Of a DNA stretch of 64,000 nt, positions 49,746 to 58,718 are shown in pieces. The notes below the pieces were generated by a model. The model did no database searches. It worked only from the letters and a program-made list of their open reading frames with translations, and was not told where the DNA came from. The position numbers and the translations under genes are program-made. This DNA comes from Pelagibacteraceae bacterium AG-470-E16 (lineage in GTDB: Bacteria > Pseudomonadota > Alphaproteobacteria > Pelagibacterales > Pelagibacteraceae): assembly GCA_003209195.1 (NCBI GenBank), contig QCSF01000002.1, forward strand, positions 62,001 through 126,000, read 5' to 3'. Each line of letters opens with the position of its first letter. The stretch's first letter is position 1.

Positions 49746-50861
49746 CTAATATCCTAAGAACTCTTGTGCTTCTAAAACTTTTTTATAATTACCAATAAAA
49801 TTTTTTCCTCTTTCACCACCAAAAGCATCTTTAACAATCAAATCCCAGTCATTGGCATTTCCAATGTAATCTTTAAAATTAGTCGAAACCTCTAAACTTT
49901 TAAAAAAATTTTCGAGTTCTTTTGGTGCATTCTCAAAATTCGGAAATAGTGCTTTTAAATTTCTGTCACAGGTTTGATCTAGACCTTGAACTGATTTAAG
50001 AATGATTGGTAAAGTAAATGAGCAAGCTATGCCATGAGGCACTTTATATTTTAAAGTTATTGGATATGAAATAGAGTGAGATATCGCTGTTTTAGTGTTT
50101 GAGAACGCCAAACCCGCAAACATAGATGCTCTCATAATTTCTTCTCTTAAATGAATATCACTTAAGTTGTTAATTAACTTTGGTAAATTTTTTAAAATTA
50201 TATTTATAGAATTAATTGCATGAATATTTGAAATAGGATTAGAGTTTATATTCCATATGCTCTCGAAAGAATGGGACATTGCGTCTAAAGATGTTTCGAT
50301 CGTTATTTTTTTTGGTAATGACAATGTCAATTTGCTATCAAAAATTGAGAGTTTTGAAAAAAGGCTCGTGTGTATGAGGGAATGTTTTCTTTGATTTTCT
50401 TCATCCCAAATTGTAGCCCAACATGTTAATTCACTACCAGTGCCTGCAGTTGTAGGTATTGAAATTAAATCAATATCAGTTGAAACAAAATCTTTTGTTT
50501 TCTTTTCTAAATAATCAACAGTTCTCTGAAAATTACCTTTTCCTAAAACCAAAAATTTTGCTGTGTCGATTACAGATCCTCCTCCTAACGCAATAGCGAA
50601 TTTTATATCTTTGCATTTTTCTGTGAACGATTTACATATATCTTTAAAATTCTTGTAGTCTGGATTAGGTAAAATATTATTAACAATTAATTTTGGCTCG
50701 CCTAATGCTTTGATTATCTGATTTGTGTACTGCTTAAATACGTCATCAGAGTAGGTAAAAATACAATACTCACCAACTCCAATAAGATTCTTTAATTTTT
50801 TATGATTTTCTAAAATTCCGGTCTCGAAAATTATATTTGAAGGATTTTGATATTTAAACAC
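49746..50861 (-). CDS. Iron-type alcohol dehydrogenase, probable phosphonoacetaldehyde/HEP dehydrogenase
   Basis: A 371-residue group III alcohol dehydrogenase. It has the NAD-binding GGGSVIDTAK (about residues 91-100) and metal ligands in TSLDAMSHSFES (Asp and His), TAISHSISYP (His) and VPHGIACSF (His). The features resemble the PhpC/phosphonoacetaldehyde reductase group of phosphonate biosynthesis, which interconverts phosphonoacetaldehyde and 2-hydroxyethylphosphonate. Here it follows phnY with no gap, in a degradative operon. I therefore propose it oxidizes 2-hydroxyethylphosphonate; a general alcohol dehydrogenase remains possible. Confidence 0.8.
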   Translation of the reverse strand: MFKYQNPSNIIFETGILENHKKLKNLIGVGEYCIFTYSDDVFKQYTNQIIKALGEPKLIVNNILPNPDYKNFKDICKSFTEKCKDIKFAIALGGGSVIDTAKFLVLGKGNFQRTVDYLEKKTKDFVSTDIDLISIPTTAGTGSELTCWATIWDEENQRKHSLIHTSLFSKLSIFDSKLTLSLPKKITIETSLDAMSHSFESIWNINSNPISNIHAINSINIILKNLPKLINNLSDIHLREEIMRASMFAGLAFSNTKTAISHSISYPITLKYKVPHGIACSFTLPIILKSVQGLDQTCDRNLKALFPNFENAPKELENFFKSLEVSTNFKDYIGNANDWDLIVKDAFGGERGKNFIGNYKKVLEAQEFLGY

Positions 50862-52304
50862 TTAATGCCATTTCATGTTAATATTTTTTAGGCGAGCATA
50901 ACCTTTCATCTCATCAAAACATTCTTCAACACCAATACCACTTAATTTCCATCCACCATAAGGAGCACCAGAGTAGCGTCCAGCAGTATTAACCCACACG
51001 TATCCAACTTCTGCATCCTCAGCAGTTTTCATAGCGTTGGATAATGAATTTGTTACAATCATAGTGGTCAATCCATACTGTGTAGAATTAGCAATCTTTA
51101 CCATCTCATTATAATTATCCCAATCAATGACAGAAATTACTGGACCAAAAATTTCTTCTTTGGCAATTTTCATATCAGGCTTTACATCACAGAAAATAGT
51201 TGGATTAATAAAAAATCCATTTTTTAAATCTTCAGACTTATTTTGATTTCCACCTATTAGTAATTTGGCGCCTTCATCAATACCGGATTTAATATAACTC
51301 ATCACACCTTCAAATTGTTTTTTTGATACAATTGGGCCTATTTCATTTGTTTCAATCCAAGGCAACCCAATAGGAATGGTCTTTGCTTTCTCTACTAATG
51401 ATTTTAAAAACTTATCTTTTACCTTTTTATTGACTAAAACTCGCGATGTAGAGCTACAAGACTGACCTTGTCTACTGAGGTTCATTCCTTTGATTGCTAG
51501 CCCAGCTGCAAAATCAGGATCTGCATCATCAAAAATGATAATAGGATTTTTACCTCCTAGTTCTAAGGATACATTTTTAAGCAATGGAGCAGCGCCTTTA
51601 GCTATAGCAATCCCGGTACCAACTGAACCAATTACTGCTATTCTTTTAATATCTGGATGTTCGACTAAATACTTTCCATTTTCGGGTCCGCCAGTGACTA
51701 CATTTATAAGGCCTTTAGGGAATATACCCTCAAGAAGTTCACAGAATCTTAAAGAGGAAATTGGAGCTTGCTCAGAATTTTTTATAATTAAAGAATTACC
51801 CATTAATAATGGAGCTGCTATTTTTTCAACACAAAATCTAAATGGATGATTAAAAGGATTAATTTTTAGAACAACACCGTAGGGTTGATACCTAGTAAAA
51901 TTTAAATGATTTTTTTCCATGGTAAATGTTTCTCCTTTTACTTCCCTAACTAAACCACAAAAATATCTAATATTATTTACAGTTTCTTTAACATCTTTTC
52001 TCATTCCAGTTAAAGCATTTCCAGAGTCATAAGAGTCAATCAGAGCAAATTCTTCCTCTTTCTCCAAAATTTTCTTAGCAAGTTTTTCTAAAGCTGCTGC
52101 TCTTTCGATTAGAGAAGTTTTTGCCCAAATTAATTGTGCTTTCTTTGCAGACTCAACTGCTAATTCTAATTCTTTACTATCTGATATAGGAACATCAGAT
52201 AGTTTTTCTCCATTGGCAGGATTAAATACATCGTAACGATTTTTTGAATTAAACCATTCTCCATTCACAAAGGTACCTTTAACTTTAAAAATATTCTTAT
52301 CCAT
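50862..52304 (-). CDS. phnY: Phosphonoacetaldehyde dehydrogenase-like ALDH
   Basis: A 480-residue aldehyde dehydrogenase. LELGGKNPII and the catalytic Cys in GQSCSSTSRV are present, as is the N in INPFNHPF. Length and fold fit PhnY, which oxidizes phosphonoacetaldehyde to phosphonoacetate. The name rests mainly on its position: it overlaps the phosphonoacetate hydrolase gene by eight bases and lies in the phn operon. The ALDH superfamily is broad, so the substrate is an inference from neighbours. Confidence 0.85.
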   Translation of the reverse strand: MDKNIFKVKGTFVNGEWFNSKNRYDVFNPANGEKLSDVPISDSKELELAVESAKKAQLIWAKTSLIERAAALEKLAKKILEKEEEFALIDSYDSGNALTGMRKDVKETVNNIRYFCGLVREVKGETFTMEKNHLNFTRYQPYGVVLKINPFNHPFRFCVEKIAAPLLMGNSLIIKNSEQAPISSLRFCELLEGIFPKGLINVVTGGPENGKYLVEHPDIKRIAVIGSVGTGIAIAKGAAPLLKNVSLELGGKNPIIIFDDADPDFAAGLAIKGMNLSRQGQSCSSTSRVLVNKKVKDKFLKSLVEKAKTIPIGLPWIETNEIGPIVSKKQFEGVMSYIKSGIDEGAKLLIGGNQNKSEDLKNGFFINPTIFCDVKPDMKIAKEEIFGPVISVIDWDNYNEMVKIANSTQYGLTTMIVTNSLSNAMKTAEDAEVGYVWVNTAGRYSGAPYGGWKLSGIGVEECFDEMKGYARLKNINMKWH

Positions 52305-53541
52305 AATTTAAGGCTAAATCAAAGATATCATAATTTTTTAATTCACCCTTTGATTTATAATTTCCATTTAATTTTTTTGAAATGAATATCGGTATATCGC
52401 TTTCACCCCGACCACCATGAGTTCTAAGTGGTTCTTTTAATTTAGTTAAATCATGGTCAGTTTTCTTTTTTCCAATTGCAAATTTTTCATTTGACGTAAA
52501 AACAATATCACCAATACGATCTTCTGGTTGATGTAACTTTTCAACACTATCTTTATGATTTAAAACTAAATCAACACCGTTAATTGTTTTTAAAAAAACC
52601 ATGACTTCATTTATTTTCGATTTATCTTTACAGTAAATGGTTACAAAAGATCCAAAGGCACCATGATGAACAACATATGGATCTGTAATTGTACAAACTA
52701 CATTGCATGCATCTTTTCCAAATTTACTATCCAGCTCATCTTGGAGGTAGATAACATTCAATGAACCGTCTTCATTTGTTTTACCTTTCATTCCATGATC
52801 AGCAGTAAAAGATATTTCGCACCCTAAGTCATATAGCTGTTTTAAATATCCATCTATCATATGATAAAACTTGTTAGCTATTTCACTACCTGGTGCACAT
52901 TTATGCTGGATATAATCGGTAGTTGATAAATACATGATATCAATTTTTTTTTTTTTAATAATCTCAACACCCGCTGCAAAAATAAATTCAGACAAATCTG
53001 AGCTATAAACTTCAGGTAGCGGTTTTTTCACAAGATCTAGAACATTTTCAATTCTGTTATCTTTCATATTAGCGCTATCAGCTTTTTCTGATGAAAAACA
53101 AATCGCTTTTTTTAAATTTTTTCCAAGCAGTTTTCTTAATTTATCTTTAGCCGTTATGACTGCAACTTTTGCACCAGCTCTCTCAAAAGCCTCAAAAATC
53201 GTATTTGTTCTAAGAAATGAGTCATCATTCATTAGTGTTTCTGTTCCAAGTTCAGGATCTAAAAAAAAGTTACCACATATGCCATGAACATCAGGTGTTG
53301 AACCCGTTACAATTGACATATTGTTTACATTTGTAAAACTTGGCATTGCACATTTGCCGACTTCATAAGTAGATTTTGAAATCATTGATTTCATAAAAGG
53401 CATCAAGCCCATTTGAATTGCTGTATCTATATAGCCCTTTGGACCTGGCTCACTACCATCTAAACAAATGATAATGCTAGTTTTTTTTGGCCAATTATAA
53501 GTTTTTCCATTTACTGAAATTGTTTGATTTAATGATGTCAT
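52297..53541 (-). CDS. phnA: Phosphonoacetate hydrolase
   Basis: A 414-residue alkaline-phosphatase-superfamily enzyme. The nucleophile Thr is in PSFTNVNNMSIVTG (about T70), with zinc ligands in ICLDGSEPG (D28), STTDYIQH, FTADHGMKG and LRTHGGRGE. HGICGNFFLDP also matches PhnA of the PhnWAY pathway. It splits phosphonoacetate into acetate and phosphate. It is unrelated to the E. coli PhnA zinc-ribbon protein. It follows the PiT gene by 37 bases. Confidence 0.9.
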   Translation of the reverse strand: MTSLNQTISVNGKTYNWPKKTSIIICLDGSEPGPKGYIDTAIQMGLMPFMKSMISKSTYEVGKCAMPSFTNVNNMSIVTGSTPDVHGICGNFFLDPELGTETLMNDDSFLRTNTIFEAFERAGAKVAVITAKDKLRKLLGKNLKKAICFSSEKADSANMKDNRIENVLDLVKKPLPEVYSSDLSEFIFAAGVEIIKKKKIDIMYLSTTDYIQHKCAPGSEIANKFYHMIDGYLKQLYDLGCEISFTADHGMKGKTNEDGSLNVIYLQDELDSKFGKDACNVVCTITDPYVVHHGAFGSFVTIYCKDKSKINEVMVFLKTINGVDLVLNHKDSVEKLHQPEDRIGDIVFTSNEKFAIGKKKTDHDLTKLKEPLRTHGGRGESDIPIFISKKLNGNYKSKGELKNYDIFDLALNYG

Positions 53542-53578
53542 GTATTTTTTATTGCACTCCTATAATCAATATTTAACA

Positions 53579-54589
53579 TTATATTTTAATTATACCAAAT
53601 AAATAACTTGTAAAGAAAACAGATATTGGGATTAAAAACCAAGATAAAATAATTTTGATTGTATGAGTGCGCTTCACTTCTCTAAATTTATTAAAAGATG
53701 CAATTCCAATGATGCTGGCAAAAGTAATATGGGATGCTGATAGCGGCATGGCAAGCATATTAAACGGTAAAATAGAATTTAAAAGATTAATAACCATTTG
53801 AGAAGAAAAACAAATCAAAATTATGATTTGTGTAATTAATATTGATAAAGCTGCAACCGGTTTTATTTTTGATATTTGAGAACCGACACTTTGAGCAATT
53901 TTTTCTGAAAATAATAAAGCACCAATTCCAATAAACAATGATCCAAAAAAATATAATTTTTCTTCTGAGATAATAAATAACAAGTCGAGAAATTTAATAT
54001 TTAAATCTAAATATGGCGAGTAAATTCCAACAATAGATGCGGTAAGGTTAGAGCCTAAAGCAAAAGCTGCTAAACAACCAAATAAGACTAAACTAATTCT
54101 AATTTGGTAATCAATTTGAAATAAGTTTAATTTAAAAAAATTAATTATTACATTTATTAAATAACAAAATAATATTGATAGCAAAAATGCCAAGATTGGC
54201 GTTGCAATCCAGAAGTAAATTAATTTTTTTAATAAATCTAAATCAAAATTAACATTATTCACTATTGCAAAACCAAAAATAGAAAAAATTAATGATTGTG
54301 AGATTGAACTTGGTATTTGAAATTTCAAAGATATTATTGTGATAATTATCACAGGCAATAATATCTTAAAAATATCTTTAATGTTTGGATATTCGATTAA
54401 TAGTTTGGAATAAACAGCAGATGGATATTTAGCATTTATAATTGCCCCTAAAATTATAAAAATAAAAAAGAAAATAATCGCATATTTAAATTTTAACATT
54501 TTTGAACCAATAGCTGACCCAAAAACATTTGCACCGTCATTTGCGCCTACAATAATAGCTAGTATCACAATCAGTAATATTTCAAACAT
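53579..54589 (-). CDS. PiT family phosphate transporter
   Basis: A 336-residue inner-membrane protein with about ten helices. It has the two PiT signature repeats: GANDGANVFGSAIGSK (about residues 14-30), and near the C-terminus LAMPLSASHITFASIIG. The N-terminal DGANV matches the GANDxAN motif. PiT proteins are reversible metal-phosphate or proton symporters. It lies 3 bases after a PhoU-like gene, its usual partner, inside a phosphonate operon. Confidence 0.9.
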   Translation of the reverse strand: MFEILLIVILAIIVGANDGANVFGSAIGSKMLKFKYAIIFFFIFIILGAIINAKYPSAVYSKLLIEYPNIKDIFKILLPVIIITIISLKFQIPSSISQSLIFSIFGFAIVNNVNFDLDLLKKLIYFWIATPILAFLLSILFCYLINVIINFFKLNLFQIDYQIRISLVLFGCLAAFALGSNLTASIVGIYSPYLDLNIKFLDLLFIISEEKLYFFGSLFIGIGALLFSEKIAQSVGSQISKIKPVAALSILITQIIILICFSSQMVINLLNSILPFNMLAMPLSASHITFASIIGIASFNKFREVKRTHTIKIILSWFLIPISVFFTSYLFGIIKI

Positions 54590-54592
54590 AAT

Positions 54593-55228
54593 CTAATTTT
54601 TTGAAGAGGATATGATTAGTCTATCAGCTACGTCCTCAGAAAGATTTGCAACTTCGTCCATAATTTCCACAAAATACCTTAAATGAACTTTCGTTGCTAA
54701 ACCATTTTCTTTATTAGAAAAAATAATATTTTTTAAATCTGTACTAATCTTATCTGCTTTACTTTCAACTTTTGAAACCTGTAAGCATTTTTCAATCGTA
54801 ATTTTTTTGTCTACAAAAAAACTTCTGGACCCTTCTATTAACAACGATATGCACTCTGATGCAAAATCACAAAGTTTTAAAAAATTAGAATTTAATTCTA
54901 CACTTACATTTGGCTTTTCAGTATTAAAACTATGGGCATTTGCTTGAATTTGACCTGGTATCTTATCTAAATTTTCAAGCATTCCTAATACATCTCCACG
55001 TAGATCTGGAATTAATGTTTCTTGATAAATTTTTCTTTCAACATTTCTTCTAATTTTATCACATTCACTCTCAAGATCAGAAATTTCGTTCGTAATTTTA
55101 TTTACCTCTTGGAATTTTTTTTGGAAATAATTCTCTAATAATGTTTTAAATAGTATGTTTATTTTTAAAATATTATCTAAAAAAATGTTGATGGACTCTA
55201 TAAGTTCTTTTTGATGATTTTTTAACAT
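54593..55228 (-). CDS. PhoU-like (DUF47) protein, PiT accessory
   Basis: A 211-residue helical protein with the DUF47/PhoU-like pattern. ISDLESECDKIRRNVERKIYQETLIPDLRGDVLGMLENLDKI is near residues 47-90, and a second helical repeat follows. DUF47 proteins accompany PiT transporters and probably regulate phosphate flow. It overlaps phnE2 by one base and precedes the PiT gene. Confidence 0.88.
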   Translation of the reverse strand: MLKNHQKELIESINIFLDNILKINILFKTLLENYFQKKFQEVNKITNEISDLESECDKIRRNVERKIYQETLIPDLRGDVLGMLENLDKIPGQIQANAHSFNTEKPNVSVELNSNFLKLCDFASECISLLIEGSRSFFVDKKITIEKCLQVSKVESKADKISTDLKNIIFSNKENGLATKVHLRYFVEIMDEVANLSEDVADRLIISSSKN

Positions 55229-56025
55229 TACTGAGTTTCCTTATAAATCTTATCTCTCATGTAAGCAGATAAAGCCTCTGAAAAAATGACAAGAACAATA
55301 ATTGATACTATGATTGCAGAAGTTCTTGCATATTCTAATTGTAATACATTTCTTTTTAAATACCATCCCATGCCACCAGCACCAAAAAATCCAATAATTG
55401 TAGATGCTCTAAAACATACATCCCATGTATAAATTAAAATACCTGTAAAAGCTGTTTTTACTTGTGGCCAAACACCATAAGCAAATACTTGCATCTCGTT
55501 TGCGCCATTTGATCTAATTGTTTCAACTAATTTCATATCTACATTTTCTAATTCTTCTGAAAATAATTTTCCAAAAAAACCAATACAGTACATTGTCAGG
55601 GCCATTGTACCTGCTAACATACCAAAACCTACAATAGTGACAAACAGAATAGTCCAAATTGTTTCATGGATTGACCTTGAAAAAATAATAAAAAATTTAC
55701 CAATGACATAACCAACTCTCTTACTTGGTGTGATATTGGATGCAGCAAAGTATGCTAATATTGATGCAATAATAACGCCAATAATTAAACCTAGATATCC
55801 CATTTGAACGCTGTCAAGTATTGAAGCAAGATAACCTGGTTCTAATGCATAGGGTATATCAACTGGGTAATAACGGGTAGCTATTAAATTTCCAAAACGG
55901 CCTAGCGCTGAAAAAAATCTTTGAAAATCTATTCCAAGATACAGAAAGCATAAATAGATCACAAAGAAAAATAAACTTATATAAATAAAGTTTTTCGCAT
56001 TATTTCTTTTATAAATATCGTTCAT
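55228..56025 (-). CDS. phnE: Phosphonate ABC transporter permease, second copy
   Basis: A 265-residue permease with five to six membrane segments. SRSIHETIWTILFVTIVGFG and the EAA-type loop (ANEMQVFAYGVWPQV) match PhnE. It follows the first phnE by one base; the two likely form a heterodimeric channel with PhnC. Confidence 0.92.
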   Translation of the reverse strand: MNDIYKRNNAKNFIYISLFFFVIYLCFLYLGIDFQRFFSALGRFGNLIATRYYPVDIPYALEPGYLASILDSVQMGYLGLIIGVIIASILAYFAASNITPSKRVGYVIGKFFIIFSRSIHETIWTILFVTIVGFGMLAGTMALTMYCIGFFGKLFSEELENVDMKLVETIRSNGANEMQVFAYGVWPQVKTAFTGILIYTWDVCFRASTIIGFFGAGGMGWYLKRNVLQLEYARTSAIIVSIIVLVIFSEALSAYMRDKIYKETQ

Positions 56026-56026
56026 A

Positions 56027-56839
56027 TTAAATTATTCTCTTTCTCAAATAATGTGATAAAATTTCACCAATTACTATTAAGCCAACAATAAATAATATAA
56101 CAGTTGTAACTCCTGGATAATTAGACATATGCATTTGTCTAAAAAAAGCCAAACCTAATCCGCCGGCTCCTACTAAGCCCATTACTGCTGATCGTCTTAT
56201 ATTAATGTCCCATTCAAAAATTATAGTACCAATCACGGTAGGTAATATCTGTGGTATAATACCATAATACATTACATCAAAACCTGATCCACCTGCAGCT
56301 TTTATAGCCTCGATTGGTTTTTTATCAGCACCCTCAATACTCTCAGCTATAATTTTTGATATAAAACCGACTGATCTAAATGCGAGTGCGAGAATTCCTG
56401 GTAAAGCACCTAACCCTACTGCGCCAACAAAAATTAATGCCCAAATAATTTCATGAACAGAACGGCTAATAGTCATTAAAAATCTTGCAATACTAAAAGT
56501 AAACATACCGAGTGGTGTAACATTTTTAGCCCCAAGCCAAGCAACCGGTAAAGATAATAATAATCCTAGCATTGTCCCAAGACATGCCATTAGAAAAGTT
56601 TCAAATGCTGGTAATATTAGAAGTGGCATTATACTCACATCTAAACCTATGAAATAAGACAATTGCTCTAAGATTGCTTGTCCTGAACCAATACGATGCC
56701 AGTCAGTATCTAAAATAATTATAAAATATACACTTAAAAAAATTATGGATATTAAAGATGTATAAAAAATTATCTTTTTATAAATTTTAGAAGAATTTTG
56801 TTTTGAATAATCTTCTATACTTAGTTGATATCCACTCAT
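56027..56839 (-). CDS. phnE: Phosphonate ABC transporter permease, first copy
   Basis: A 270-residue PhnE-type permease. SRSVHEIIWALIFVGAVGLGALPG and the EAA-type loop GSGFDVMYYGIIPQILP are visible. Membrane segments begin near residue 20. It starts 9 bases after phnC. Confidence 0.92.
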   Translation of the reverse strand: MSGYQLSIEDYSKQNSSKIYKKIIFYTSLISIIFLSVYFIIILDTDWHRIGSGQAILEQLSYFIGLDVSIMPLLILPAFETFLMACLGTMLGLLLSLPVAWLGAKNVTPLGMFTFSIARFLMTISRSVHEIIWALIFVGAVGLGALPGILALAFRSVGFISKIIAESIEGADKKPIEAIKAAGGSGFDVMYYGIIPQILPTVIGTIIFEWDINIRRSAVMGLVGAGGLGLAFFRQMHMSNYPGVTTVILFIVGLIVIGEILSHYLRKRII

Positions 56840-56848
56840 ATTAATATT

Positions 56849-57607
56849 TTATAAAACCTCAAATTTGTAAAGATCTTGCAAAACACCATTGGTTAATTTA
56901 GCTGTAACATCATCAAATTTTTTCTTTCCATCTTGAAGACCCAGTATCTTATTGGCAAATTGCTTAGCAAGTTCGATATTATGAATATTACATAAAACAG
57001 GTATGTTAAGTTCATTGGCAATACCTTTAATTAGTTCCATCATTTCACCTGCAATTTTTGGATCTAAACTTGAGGTTGGCTCATCAACTAAAAGCATCTC
57101 TGGCTCCTGCATCAATGCTCTAGCAATACCAACACGCTGCCTTTGTCCACCACTTAACTGGTCTACTCTTTTATTCGCAAAATCTTTAAGCCCAACCTTT
57201 TCAATAAATTCTATAGATCGACCTACATCTTTTTTACTGAACATTCTAAACAAGCTGGTAAAAGTATTCATATAACCAAGTCGCCCAGTTAAAACGTTAT
57301 CTATAACTGACATTCGATCAATTAAATTAAATTCTTGAAAAATCATTCCAATTCTTCTTCTTACATTTCTAAGTTTTTGCCCTTTAAGATTTAACAATTG
57401 TTCACCTTTGAAGTTTACTTCTCCACTATTGGGGTTAGCTAATTTATTAATACATCTAATCAATGAAGATTTTCCAGCTCCACTTGGGCCAATAATTGCA
57501 TAAAAATCATCTTTCATTACTTGAAACGAAATATCAAATAAGACCTGCGGTCCCCCTTTGGTGTATGTTAAATTTAAATTTTGTACCTCTAAAACTTTTT
57601 CACTCAT
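56849..57607 (-). CDS. phnC: Phosphonate ABC transporter ATPase
   Basis: A 252-residue ABC ATPase: Walker A GPSGAGKSSLIR (about residues 39-50), signature QLSGGQRQRVGIARAL, Walker B LLVDEPTSSLDP. Match to PhnC is strengthened by its neighbours. It starts 76 bases downstream of phnD, beyond a stable hairpin. Confidence 0.94.
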   Translation of the reverse strand: MSEKVLEVQNLNLTYTKGGPQVLFDISFQVMKDDFYAIIGPSGAGKSSLIRCINKLANPNSGEVNFKGEQLLNLKGQKLRNVRRRIGMIFQEFNLIDRMSVIDNVLTGRLGYMNTFTSLFRMFSKKDVGRSIEFIEKVGLKDFANKRVDQLSGGQRQRVGIARALMQEPEMLLVDEPTSSLDPKIAGEMMELIKGIANELNIPVLCNIHNIELAKQFANKILGLQDGKKKFDDVTAKLTNGVLQDLYKFEVL

Positions 57608-57628
57608 AAATTTTTTTTACCTTTAATA

Positions 57629-57680
57629 TCCCCTGTGCGCTCATAAAATTTATAAGCGCACAAGATTGAATTTTTGGGGA
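57629..57680 (-). other. Stable hairpin between phnD and phnC
   Basis: An 8 bp G/C-containing stem (TGTGCGCT/AGCGCACA, 57634-57662) continues inward with A/T pairs, and outer TCCCC/GGGGA pairs (57629-57633 with 57676-57680) lengthen it. No T-run follows on the minus strand, so it is not a classical terminator. It probably stabilises phnD mRNA and lowers the downstream genes, giving excess binding protein. Confidence 0.6.
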
Positions 57681-57683
57681 CTA

Positions 57684-58589
57684 TTATTTTTTGTTTTTCT
57701 TCTTAAATTCTGCCTTAGCTTTCGCTAAAGTTCTAATCACATCATAATCTTTGTCTGACATAGCAACAAATTTAGATGATTTTAGATTATCTAAGAACTT
57801 CTTAGCTCCAGGGTCGTTACCCAGATCTAAGAAAGTTGATCTGATAGCTTTTTTAATCGGATCACATAATTTTCCACTGTAAACAAACGGATCTTGTGGA
57901 ACTGCTGGTGATCTCCATAAAATATTAAAGTCAGATAACTTAACTTTGCCTTTTGAAACAACGTTATCAAATCGGTGACTAGCGACAAAGCCAGCATCAA
58001 TTTTACCACTATGAACAGCTAAAGTTGTTAAATCATGACCACCTGTGTAAACAATTCTTTTCCAGAATTTATCTGCATCAGTTTTCATACTTGGAGCCCA
58101 AACAACTCTTGGAATTAAATCTCCAGAAGTGCTTCCAGGGTCAGCGTGACCAACCGTTGCACCTTTTAAAGATTTTTGAGTTGTGAACTTAGATCCTTTT
58201 TTTGTAATCAACACTGATTCATATCCAGGACCTTCTTTTTGCATGAAGCCTTTTTTCTTCGCGTATGTTGCGAAAACTTCAATTGATTTGTCTTTTTTCT
58301 TTGCCGTGATGTATCCATATGGACCTAAAACTGCAACGTCAACAAATCCACCAATTAATGCTTCAGCAACTGAAGCGTATGAAGTTGGCATATAGAACTC
58401 GATTTTTTTTCCAGTATTTGCTTTTAATTTTTTTAATACTGGTCTGTATAAATCAAGCTCAAATGACGACTCCTCTGTTGGTATAATTGAGAATCTTAAT
58501 TGCTTGGGATCCTTACACTTTGCATATGCAAAGTTTGTCCCAAGAAAAAGAGCCACAAACAATACCAATACTTTTCTTACTATTTGCAT
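57684..58589 (-). CDS. phnD: Phosphonate-binding periplasmic protein
   Basis: A 301-residue substrate-binding protein with a signal peptide (about residues 1-24, cleavage after FAYA). KQLRFSIIPTEES is the typical start of PhnD/PhnS-like proteins; GPYGYITAKKK and ATVGHADPGSTSGDLIPR form the ligand site region. It is the first gene of the phn operon. A strong ribosome binding site (AAAGGGGA) lies 5 bases before its ATG, unusual in this window and fitting high expression. Confidence 0.93.
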   Translation of the reverse strand: MQIVRKVLVLFVALFLGTNFAYAKCKDPKQLRFSIIPTEESSFELDLYRPVLKKLKANTGKKIEFYMPTSYASVAEALIGGFVDVAVLGPYGYITAKKKDKSIEVFATYAKKKGFMQKEGPGYESVLITKKGSKFTTQKSLKGATVGHADPGSTSGDLIPRVVWAPSMKTDADKFWKRIVYTGGHDLTTLAVHSGKIDAGFVASHRFDNVVSKGKVKLSDFNILWRSPAVPQDPFVYSGKLCDPIKKAIRSTFLDLGNDPGAKKFLDNLKSSKFVAMSDKDYDVIRTLAKAKAEFKKKNKK

Positions 58590-58628
58590 ATTTTCCCCTT
58601 TTTGAGTTTCACTTAAGTGTTAATTAAA

Positions 58629-58658
58629 GTATATGATAAAAATACCAATCAAAACAAG
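58629..58658 (-). promoter_or_regulatory. Candidate promoter of the phn operon
   Basis: On the minus strand a -10-like TATACT (58634-58629, five of six bases) lies 18 bp from a weak TTGTTT -35 (58658-58653). I see no Pho-box-like repeat near it, which suggests control other than by phosphate. The -35 match is weak. Confidence 0.4.
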
Positions 58659-58718
58659 ATAAAAGTATCTTTAAGAATTAAAGATTGATTATAAAAATAT
58701 ACCCTAGGTTGTATCAAA

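Noticed and set aside
51490-51849. A 119-residue plus-strand frame
   Set aside because: It is antisense to the well-conserved aldehyde dehydrogenase gene.
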